Of a DNA stretch of 64,000 nucleotides, positions 57,301-64,000 are shown piece after piece (the first letter of the stretch is position 1; each line of letters begins with the position of its first letter). The translations under genes and the position numbers were made by a program. The notes below the pieces were generated by a model. That model was not told where the DNA came from. It made no database searches and was given only the letters and a program-made list of their open reading frames with translations. This DNA comes from Methanosphaera sp. WGK6 (GTDB taxonomy: Archaea; Methanobacteriota; Methanobacteria; Methanobacteriales; Methanobacteriaceae). The DNA lies in contig NZ_JRWK01000005.1 of NCBI RefSeq assembly GCF_001729965.1, positions 62,001 to 126,000 on the forward strand, written 5' to 3'.

Positions 57301-57759
57301 ATGAAAGAAATGGACATTATAATAAATACAGGCACTAGTATTATTCAAGCATTTTATGAAAAAAAAGGGTCTACACTTAAAAAAGAATATATGCAAGCTA
57401 CAGCAGTAGCATTTATGGATCCAATTGATATGAAAAAATTATCATTAAATCCATGTGATAAAATAGAAGTTACATCAAAATGGGGACAAGTAACATTATT
57501 TGTGGATAAATCACATGATGCACCACACGAAGGAATGATATTCATACCAAAAGGACCATGGGCTAATATAATAATAAGTCCTGAAACATATTGTTGCAAT
57601 GTACCTACATTTAAAGGAGTACCTGCAAAAATAAGAAAAACAGAAAATAATGTATTACTAGTTGCAGATTTAATGAGAAAAACCTATAAAAAATATGCTA
57701 AAAATGATGATTTTAGAGAAAGTTTAGGTGAAAAACCAATATTTAAAAAAATGGAGTAA
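57301..57759 (+). CDS. fwdD: Tungsten formylmethanofuran dehydrogenase subunit D
   Basis: 152 residues of the molybdopterin-dinucleotide-binding beta-barrel found at the C-terminus of formate-dehydrogenase-like enzymes: [20 protein letters not shown] and [24 protein letters not shown]. With FwdB it holds the tungstopterin cofactor. It begins immediately after fwdG and ends four bases before the fwdB start. Confidence 0.93.
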   Translation: MKEMDIIINTGTSIIQAFYEKKGSTLKKEYMQATAVAFMDPIDMKKLSLNPCDKIEVTSKWGQVTLFVDKSHDAPHEGMIFIPKGPWANIIISPETYCCNVPTFKGVPAKIRKTENNVLLVADLMRKTYKKYAKNDDFRESLGEKPIFKKME

Positions 57760-57763
57760 TACC

Positions 57764-59107
57764 ATGACTGAAAAACCAATTACTGATTATGATGAAGAAA
57801 TAAAAAACTGTTCTTGTTCTTATTGTGGAAATAACTGTGATGATATTACATATCTTTTAAAAGATAAGAAAATTGTAGGTGTAAGACATGCTTGTAGATT
57901 AGGAGCAAGTAAAATAATCAATGATGAAGATCAAAGATTACTCAACCCTATGATTAGAAATACAGAAGGTATACTTGAAGAAACAACATGGACAATAGCA
58001 TTAGATAAAACTGCAGAATTATTATCCAAAAGTACAAGACCCATACTGTATGGTTGGGGTGAAACATCAATCGAAGCAATAAAACAAGGCATAAATCTTG
58101 CAGAAATTACAGGATCAGTTATGGATAATCAGTCAACAATATGTCATGGAGCAAGTATTCAAGCATTCCAAAATGTAGGTCATCCTGTAATGACATTAGG
58201 TGAAGTTAAAAATAGAGCTGATGTTATAATTTACATGGGTACTAATCCTATGGATGATCATCCAAGACATTTATCAAGATATACTGCATTTCCAGAAGGA
58301 TTCTTTAGACGAAATGGTAGAGAAGATAGAACAATCATAACAATTGACCCTAAATACACTAATACTGCAAAAGTTTCAGATGAATGGATTAAATTTAATA
58401 TTAATGAAGATTATACCTTTTTAAATGCATTACGTTCAATATTAAAAGGTAATGAACTAAAAGATGAGGAAGTAGCTGGTGTTTCTAGAGAAAAAATATA
58501 TGAACTAATTGAAATCATGAAAAATGCTGAATATGGTGCTTTATTCTTCGGTTTAGGACTTACTCAGACATTAGCTAAGCAGAGAAATATTGACATTCTT
58601 ATCCAATTAGTTGAAGATTTGAATCAGTATTCTAAATGGTCTATGTTACCTATGAGAGGATTTTTTAATGTGAATGGATTTAACATAGCAATGACTTCTG
58701 AAACAGGTTACCCTTATGGTGTTGATTTTGCAAGAGGTTATCCTAGATATATGGTAGGAGAAACTACTACAATAGATTTATTAAATAGAAGAGAACCTGA
58801 TTTTTTCATGGCAATATCTGCAGATCCTGGAGTACAATTCCCAGGTTATTCTATACAACATTTAACTAATATCCCTACAGTTCAAATTGATACCCATTGG
58901 GGACCATATACTGAATTATCAGATATTGTACTTCCAAGTACAAGAGTTGGAGTAGAAACAGAAGGTACTGCATATCGTATGGATTCTATTCCAATTTATA
59001 TGAAAAAAGTAATAGATAAACAGGAAAACTGCCATTCTGATGAATGGATTCTCTCTGAAATATACAGGAGAATACTACAAATAAAAGAAACAAATGGAGA
59101 TAATTAA
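57764..59107 (+). CDS. fwdB: Tungsten formylmethanofuran dehydrogenase subunit B (catalytic)
   Basis: 447 residues of the molybdopterin oxidoreductase family. An N-terminal [4Fe-4S] motif [10 protein letters not shown]...HAC, then [13 protein letters not shown], whose Cys (about residue 127) is the tungsten ligand, so this is the Cys and not the Sec form. [13 protein letters not shown] and [19 protein letters not shown] follow. It reduces CO2 to formate, which then passes to FwdA. An upstream GTG-started frame is inside fwdD; SD GGAGTAAT supports ATG 57764. Confidence 0.95.
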   Translation: MTEKPITDYDEEIKNCSCSYCGNNCDDITYLLKDKKIVGVRHACRLGASKIINDEDQRLLNPMIRNTEGILEETTWTIALDKTAELLSKSTRPILYGWGETSIEAIKQGINLAEITGSVMDNQSTICHGASIQAFQNVGHPVMTLGEVKNRADVIIYMGTNPMDDHPRHLSRYTAFPEGFFRRNGREDRTIITIDPKYTNTAKVSDEWIKFNINEDYTFLNALRSILKGNELKDEEVAGVSREKIYELIEIMKNAEYGALFFGLGLTQTLAKQRNIDILIQLVEDLNQYSKWSMLPMRGFFNVNGFNIAMTSETGYPYGVDFARGYPRYMVGETTTIDLLNRREPDFFMAISADPGVQFPGYSIQHLTNIPTVQIDTHWGPYTELSDIVLPSTRVGVETEGTAYRMDSIPIYMKKVIDKQENCHSDEWILSEIYRRILQIKETNGDN

Positions 59108-59108
59108 T

Positions 59109-60830
59109 ATGGAATATATCTTAAAAAATGGAATTGTATTTGATCCTGTAAATAATGTAAACGGAGAAAAAAAAGATATATTAATAAACGATGATAAAAT
59201 TGTTGAGGAAGTTTCTTCTAATGCTAAAATAATTGATATAACCGGAAAATTAGTTATGCCTGGTGGTGTTGACTTACATTCACATATTGCTGGACCCAAA
59301 TTATCAGTAGGTAGACTCTATAGACCTGAAGATATAAGAAAAGGTATAAAACCTGCTTCTAAAAATGGAATAGATGGATTTGAAGCTGGATTCTCCCTAC
59401 CTACTTGTCCAACAACAGGATATCGTTATACTAAAATGGGTTATACGACAGTTACTGAAGCTGCAGTTCCTCCTCTTGAAGCAAAACATGCACATGAAGA
59501 AATAAATAGTATACCTAACCTAGATATTCCTACTTTAACATTATTTGGAAATAATTGGTTTATGCTTAAATATGTTAAAGAAAATAACATTGATGATTTA
59601 ACAGTATTTATATCCAAATGGTTAAAATTAGCTAAAGGTTATGGAATAAAAATAGTAAATCCTTGTGGTAGTGAAGCATGGGGTTGGGGAAAGAATGTGG
59701 ATGGTCTTGATGATCCTGAACCACACTGGAATGTAACAGGACGTGAAGTAATTACTTCATTGACAAAGGTAAATGAGAAATTAGGACTTCCACACTCTGT
59801 ACATGTACATACAAATGATTTAGGACATCCAGGAAATTATGAAACCACACTTGAAACATTTGACTGTGTTAAAGAAATAAAGAAGAATAAAAAAGTAGAT
59901 AGAAATCAGATAATGCACTGTACACATATACAATTCCATGCATATAAAGGAAGTAGTTGGAGAGATGTAACTTCAGGTGCACCTGAATTAATTGATTATA
60001 TTAATAAACATGACCATTTAACATGTGATATTGGTCAATTAACATTTGATGAAACTACTACAATGACTGCTGATGCTCCTATGGAATATGATTTATATAG
60101 ATTAACAGGACTTAAATGGGCTAATAAAGATATTGAAGTAGAAACAGCATCTGGATTAATTCCATCAATATATTCTAAAAAATCACCAGTAAGTACATTA
60201 CAATGGGCTGTTGGACTAGAATTTTTCTTAGGTATAAAAGATCCATGGAAATTTGCCTTAACAACAGATTCACCTAATGGAGCACCATTTATCAGATATC
60301 CCCGGATAATATCATGGATTATGAGTAATGAAAAATTAAATGATATGTTGGATAATGAAGTTCATAATTGGGCAACACGTAGAACTTCTCTTGGTTCTTA
60401 TGATAGAGAATATTCATGGAATGATATTGCTATTATTACAAGAGCAAGTCCTGCTAAAATACTTGGTTTAACTGATAGAGGCCATCTTGGTATTGGTGCT
60501 AAGGCAGATATTTCAGTGTATGATATTGATGTAGATTCCTTTGACACTACTCGTCTTAGTAATTCAGAAGTTCTTGAAAAAAAACTATTAAATAGTATGT
60601 ATACTATTAAAGATGGTGATATTCTAGTAAAAGATGGTGAAATTGTAAAATTAGTTAACAGTAAACATGTATGGTGTAACGTAAAAGGACTGGAGAATAA
60701 AGAATATTCATTAATTCAAAGAATAAAGCCTGAATTTAATAAGTATTATACTATAAAATATGAAAATTATGGTGTTCCAAATCATTATATTACACCAAAT
60801 TATCAAGTTGATGTTGAAGTGGAGAAATAA
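59109..60830 (+). CDS. fwdA: Formylmethanofuran dehydrogenase subunit A
   Basis: 573 residues of the amidohydrolase family with metal ligands in [44 protein letters not shown] and the late [12 protein letters not shown]. It condenses formate, delivered by a tunnel from FwdB, with methanofuran at a binuclear metal site. The start is ATG 59109 after GGAGATAATT; ATG 59094 would overlap that SD and fwdB. The order here is G-D-B-A-C, different from the HFGDACB order reported in Methanothermobacter. Confidence 0.95.
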   Translation: MEYILKNGIVFDPVNNVNGEKKDILINDDKIVEEVSSNAKIIDITGKLVMPGGVDLHSHIAGPKLSVGRLYRPEDIRKGIKPASKNGIDGFEAGFSLPTCPTTGYRYTKMGYTTVTEAAVPPLEAKHAHEEINSIPNLDIPTLTLFGNNWFMLKYVKENNIDDLTVFISKWLKLAKGYGIKIVNPCGSEAWGWGKNVDGLDDPEPHWNVTGREVITSLTKVNEKLGLPHSVHVHTNDLGHPGNYETTLETFDCVKEIKKNKKVDRNQIMHCTHIQFHAYKGSSWRDVTSGAPELIDYINKHDHLTCDIGQLTFDETTTMTADAPMEYDLYRLTGLKWANKDIEVETASGLIPSIYSKKSPVSTLQWAVGLEFFLGIKDPWKFALTTDSPNGAPFIRYPRIISWIMSNEKLNDMLDNEVHNWATRRTSLGSYDREYSWNDIAIITRASPAKILGLTDRGHLGIGAKADISVYDIDVDSFDTTRLSNSEVLEKKLLNSMYTIKDGDILVKDGEIVKLVNSKHVWCNVKGLENKEYSLIQRIKPEFNKYYTIKYENYGVPNHYITPNYQVDVEVEK

Positions 60831-60833
60831 AAT

Positions 60834-61625
60834 ATGAAAACTATAAAATTACTAATGAAAAAATTTAGTACAATACCTCTTGAATTTGATAATGTACTTC
60901 CAGAGTTATTATATAATAAAAATAAAGAAGAAATAGAGCAAACAATCATTTTCCATGGAAATAAACAAGAACATCTCTCCACATACTTCCAAGTAAACCT
61001 AGATGGAGAATGTAGTGATGCACAAGATTGTGAAATTATCATTGATGGTGATTTACATAGAGTTAAATATATTGGAAACCTTATGAGTAAAGGTAGAATT
61101 ATAGTTAATAGTGATGTAGATTTACATGTAGGTGCACAAATGTCTGGAGGTCATATAATTGTTAATGGTGATGCTGAAAGCTATGCTGGACGTGAAATGA
61201 CGGGAGGTTTACTTGAAATTAAAGGTAATGTTAAAGAATTCTGTGGTTCCTCATATATGGGTGAATGGAGAGGTATGTCTGGTGGTAAAATTATTATTCA
61301 TGGAAATGTAGGTAAACAATTAGCTGATTGTATGATGAATGGTGAAATATATGTTAAAGGAAATTGTGATATTCTAGCAGGTATTCATATGGTTGGTGGC
61401 TATATTCAAATTGATGGTGACGTTACGCAATGGCCTGGAGGTCAAATGAAAAAAGGCACTATTGTAATTAAGGGTAATGTAGGTAAAATTCTTCAAGGAT
61501 TTGTTAAAGAAGAAAAAATCCAAAACCCCGAAATAAATGGAAAATATCATATTGGTAGTTACATACATTATACTGGTGATGTAGGTGCAAAAGGTAAAGG
61601 TCATTTATGGATTAAAGAAAATTAG
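60834..61625 (+). CDS. fwdC: Formylmethanofuran dehydrogenase subunit C
   Basis: 263 residues with the right-handed beta-helix of GXXGXXXG repeats typical of FwdC and of glutamate synthase: GNLMSKGRIIVNSD, GAQMSGGHIIVNGD, GREMTGGLLEIKGN, RGMSGGKIIIHGN, MVGGYIQIDGD. It is the structural subunit that helps hold FwdA and FwdB together. It begins three bases after fwdA. Confidence 0.95.
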   Translation: MKTIKLLMKKFSTIPLEFDNVLPELLYNKNKEEIEQTIIFHGNKQEHLSTYFQVNLDGECSDAQDCEIIIDGDLHRVKYIGNLMSKGRIIVNSDVDLHVGAQMSGGHIIVNGDAESYAGREMTGGLLEIKGNVKEFCGSSYMGEWRGMSGGKIIIHGNVGKQLADCMMNGEIYVKGNCDILAGIHMVGGYIQIDGDVTQWPGGQMKKGTIVIKGNVGKILQGFVKEEKIQNPEINGKYHIGSYIHYTGDVGAKGKGHLWIKEN

Positions 61626-61633
61626 GCAAAACT

Positions 61634-61918
61634 ATGAATACAAAATCATTAACTTTAAAAGAAAATGAACTCATACCATTTATAGATAAATATTTTAGAG
61701 AAGAAGCATTACTTGAAATATCATATAATCGTGTATTTATTCCTGGAAAAATATTATTCATAACACATGAAGATAATGAAACTATTATCACAATACAATT
61801 AAAGGGTCAACTATTAAATCAGACAGTAGATATTAATATAAATAATATTATAAAAGAAGTAGTTGAAATTCGTCATACATATAATGATGAAGAACTTATC
61901 TTAACCATTGTTGACTAA
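61634..61918 (+). CDS. Hypothetical protein, last gene of the fwd operon
   Basis: 94 residues, acidic and rich in Ile, Asn and Glu, without cysteines, membrane helices or a recognised motif. The predicted beta-rich centre (IPGKILFITHEDNETIITIQ) is suggestive of a small barrel, but this is a weak guess. It begins eight bases after fwdC and precedes the terminator, so it is co-transcribed with the fwd genes. It could be an assembly or regulatory factor; nothing proves that. Confidence 0.7.
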   Translation: MNTKSLTLKENELIPFIDKYFREEALLEISYNRVFIPGKILFITHEDNETIITIQLKGQLLNQTVDININNIIKEVVEIRHTYNDEELILTIVD

Positions 61919-61935
61919 AAAAAATATAGTAATAA

Positions 61936-61970
61936 ATTCTTAGAATAGTTTCTAAGAATCTTTTTTTTTA
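61936..61970. terminator. Bidirectional terminator after the fwd operon
   Basis: A 10-bp inverted repeat ATTCTTAGAA / TTCTAAGAAT with a 4-base loop, followed by C and a T-run on the plus strand. It lies between two convergent genes and probably ends the fwd transcript. Confidence 0.75.
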
Positions 61971-61981
61971 TTGAAAAATAA

Positions 61982-62566
61982 TTATTCTAGTACAGTATGT
62001 CTTGCTTTGAGATCTTTTTCTGTTTGTCCAAGATCTTGCATCATTTGAGCAATAACTGCATCTAAGAAGATTAAAGCACTTATTTCAAATATAGTTCCCA
62101 TTGGAGATAAGGATTGGTGTAATCCACTTATTTGACGATTATTATAATCAGGTTCTGAATCTATTTTTGTTCTTCCTTTAAGTTGAAGTACAATATCTGA
62201 TTTTTTTGCAAGAGTACTATCTGGATAAGAAGTTATTGCTATTAATTTAGAACCAATTTCTTTAGCAATACTAGTTGTACTAATTATATAACTTGTTTCT
62301 CCAGAACCAGATATTGCTATTAAACAATCATTTTTTCTAATAGCTGGTGTTGTGGTCTCTCCTACAACATAAACACTTAATCCTAAGTGCATTAAACGCA
62401 TTGCAAATGCCTTTGCTACTAATCCAGAACGTCCTAACCCCATAATAAAGACATTATCCACTTCTTCAAGCATTTCTGTCATTTTAGTAACATCTTCATT
62501 ACTAACTGCTTTAGTTGTTTTTGTCACATTTTCTAATATATCACTTAATGCATCATCATAAATCAT
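61982..62566 (-). CDS. hxlB: 6-phospho-3-hexuloisomerase
   Basis: 194 residues, a single SIS domain with [41 protein letters not shown] and the C-terminal [20 protein letters not shown]. In archaea it isomerises 3-hexulose-6-phosphate and fructose-6-phosphate, working with hexulose-phosphate synthase in ribose-5-phosphate formation. The synthase is not adjacent. The gene is convergent with the fwd operon and divergent from the regulator. Confidence 0.92.
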   Translation of the reverse strand: MIYDDALSDILENVTKTTKAVSNEDVTKMTEMLEEVDNVFIMGLGRSGLVAKAFAMRLMHLGLSVYVVGETTTPAIRKNDCLIAISGSGETSYIISTTSIAKEIGSKLIAITSYPDSTLAKKSDIVLQLKGRTKIDSEPDYNNRQISGLHQSLSPMGTIFEISALIFLDAVIAQMMQDLGQTEKDLKARHTVLE

Positions 62567-62742
62567 ATGAAATCCCTACAAATTTTAAATTACTTTGAAA
62601 ATTATACACTTTCACAGATATTTTAAATAAATTTTAAAATATAAAAAAATATTAATTAATATAAAATATATTAAAATTTATATTTAGTTTTTACTAATCT
62701 ATTATAAGAAATAATTAAAACTAAATTTAGTTGGGTGGGAAT

Positions 62743-63621
62743 ATGAGTTTAAATAAAAAATTAAGTATGGAAATTAATGGAAATTTATTTGATTATAAAT
62801 TATTTGATACTCTAAAAGCAATAAAAAAAACTAAATCACAGCGAAAAGCAGCAAAGAAACTAAATATATCACACCCTGTATTAAATAGACGTGTTCTTAA
62901 AGCAGAAGATTTACTTTCTGAAAAATTAGTTATTGTTTCAAATACTGGAACTACTTTAACAAAATATGCTTTAAAACTATTAGATGAATATGAAACTTAT
63001 GAAAATAGATTGTCTGATTATACAAACAGTATAACAGTTGCAGGTGGACCAATTTCATGTGAATTTATCAGACAACTAGCTCAAGCCTACCAAATGGATA
63101 ACTTAAAAATTATTGAAACTGATACCGAAACCGCTTTTGATTTAGCTAATAATGGTTTTATAGATATTTTAGGATTTGATGACCCCGTTCAAGCATATAT
63201 TTATGATATTGAACCAACCCCTCTTGGAAGAGACAACTTAGTTTTATTATCCAACAAAGAAATTAGATTGAACAGTATTTCTGATTTAAATGGTTTAAAT
63301 TTTGTGGAAGTAGATGGTTCTGCACAAAGACTTGCATGGACCACTCTTGCTAATTATGATTTAGATTTTAATATTGTTTATGTTGTTAATTCTTTTCATG
63401 AAGCTATTCGTCTTGTTGAACAAAATGAGAATTTATATACATTCATAAATAAAAGTATGGCATATACTGTACAACATACTAATAATATAATTTCTAAAGA
63501 AACACAACATATTATTAGTGCATTGAATGTTAAAAATAATAGTTTTATTGAAAGTTTTCTTAATATTGCATCACATCATGCTCAAAAAGTAACTGTTAAT
63601 TATGGATTTGAACATTTATAA
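62743..63621 (+). CDS. LysR/ModE-like transcriptional regulator
   Basis: About 292 residues. The N-terminal winged helix (about 18-65) reads TKSQRKAAKKLNISHPVLNRRVLKAED, as in ModE/LysR regulators. The rest (about 90-290) resembles a periplasmic-binding-protein-like sensor domain. ATG 62743 follows the SD GGGTGGGAAT and is preferred over TTG 62731. It is near the tungsten fwd operon, so oxyanion or metabolite sensing is possible, but the effector is not readable. The LysR-type fold is rare in archaea. Confidence 0.8.
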   Translation: MSLNKKLSMEINGNLFDYKLFDTLKAIKKTKSQRKAAKKLNISHPVLNRRVLKAEDLLSEKLVIVSNTGTTLTKYALKLLDEYETYENRLSDYTNSITVAGGPISCEFIRQLAQAYQMDNLKIIETDTETAFDLANNGFIDILGFDDPVQAYIYDIEPTPLGRDNLVLLSNKEIRLNSISDLNGLNFVEVDGSAQRLAWTTLANYDLDFNIVYVVNSFHEAIRLVEQNENLYTFINKSMAYTVQHTNNIISKETQHIISALNVKNNSFIESFLNIASHHAQKVTVNYGFEHL

Positions 63622-63644
63622 AAAAAAGAGTTAAGAAATAGATT

Positions 63645-64000
63645 TTATTCTTCTAATCTAAATCTTTTTACTACAAAGTCTTTATCTAGTGATAATACAA
63701 AGGATGCTGCACGAGGACCTTGTTTTTTACCAATAATAGTTTTATATATTGCTTGGAATGCTTTTTGTGGTTTTAATTCTAAAGCTTCTAACACTTCATA
63801 CATTCTATCGTGGAATTCAACATCATTATTAAATGTTTCATTTTCTAAAACATCTGCAAGTTGACGTAAGAATTCTGTTTGTTCTTCAGTTATTTCTACA
63901 CGAGGCATTTTATTCATAACTTGGAATTTAACAAATTTAGGTCCATATGTTTCTAACCAATTATTTACATATTCTAATCTTTGTAAATATGTTTCTTTAT
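63645..64000 (-). CDS. lysS: Class I lysyl-tRNA synthetase, C-terminal part (cut by window edge)
   Basis: The minus-strand frame is open to the window end (...[21 protein letters not shown] before the first ATG). The C-terminus [20 protein letters not shown] and the end VVKRFRLEE match class I LysRS of archaea. Only about 118 residues are visible; the catalytic HIGH/KMSKS core is beyond the window. It lies 23 bp downstream of the convergent regulator gene. Confidence 0.88.
   Translation of the reverse strand, partial: KETYLQRLEYVNNWLETYGPKFVKFQVMNKMPRVEITEEQTEFLRQLADVLENETFNNDVEFHDRMYEVLEALELKPQKAFQAIYKTIIGKKQGPRAASFVLSLDKDFVVKRFRLEE

Overview
The window comes from a methanogenic archaeon of the order Methanobacteriales, most likely a Methanosphaera species. 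The evidence is very low G+C, coenzyme M synthesis genes (comCDE), a tungsten-type formylmethanofuran dehydrogenase operon (fwdGDBAC), methanogenesis marker 8, the archaeal purine enzyme PurP, the nitrogen repressor NrpR, class I lysyl-tRNA synthetase, an intron-containing elongator tRNA-Met, a giant adhesin-like protein and GGTGAT/GGAGG Shine-Dalgarno (SD) sites. The species name is an inference; the lineage is well supported.

Layout. 1-1.6 kb: end of comC, then comD and comE. 1.67-2.35 kb: six minus-strand tRNAs (Glu, His, Leu, Glu, a CAU tRNA, Asn). 2.6-6.4 kb: radical SAM protein, gatB, a CBS-ParB protein, hisE. 6.6-10.5 kb: acyl-CoA synthetase with its XRE-cupin regulator, then a phosphohexomutase. 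10.5-13.6 kb: a CWB2-like surface protein and a GT-C type membrane protein broken by a frameshift at a T7 run. 13.6-14.1 kb: a striking array of GTRYAC half-sites upstream of a coiled-coil protein. 15-18.3 kb: OB-fold protein, DNA ligase and a second frameshifted gene (DUF2971-like). 18.6-26.2 kb: a small tail-anchored protein and a 2374-aa adhesin-like protein. 26.5-40.9 kb: 5'-deoxyadenosine/SAH deaminase, an LCP-like protein and a surface-glycan cluster (glycosyltransferases, ABC exporter, polyprenyl-phosphate sugar transferase, UDP-glucose dehydrogenase). 41-47.5 kb: Ser-rich membrane protein, truD, copA with a CopZ-like first domain in another frame, phosphomevalonate dehydratase small subunit, a repeat-containing coiled-coil protein and Sec61-beta. 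47.6-56.8 kb: thiC, marker 8, tRNA-Met, a ThiF-like E1 enzyme, SpoIIM-like protein, glnA, nrpR, ferredoxin and purP. 57-64 kb: the fwd operon, a hexuloisomerase, a LysR/ModE-like regulator and the end of lysS.

How the genes work together. comCDE makes coenzyme M and fwd catalyses the CO2/formylmethanofuran step. glnA and nrpR form a nitrogen-control module, with a GGAA-N6-TTCC operator in front of glnA. The 27.8-39.6 kb cluster holds most parts of a bacterial-style surface glycopolymer pathway. The strongest unusual signals are: (i) copA, whose 76-residue first metal-binding domain ends just after an A9 slip site, with the full-length pump in the -1 frame; (ii) about 17 GTRYAC half-sites spaced by whole helical turns over 440 bp; (iii) a short motif SFTQxLRxxGxI shared by two otherwise unrelated proteins; and (iv) genes whose SD sites point to ATT or CTG start codons.
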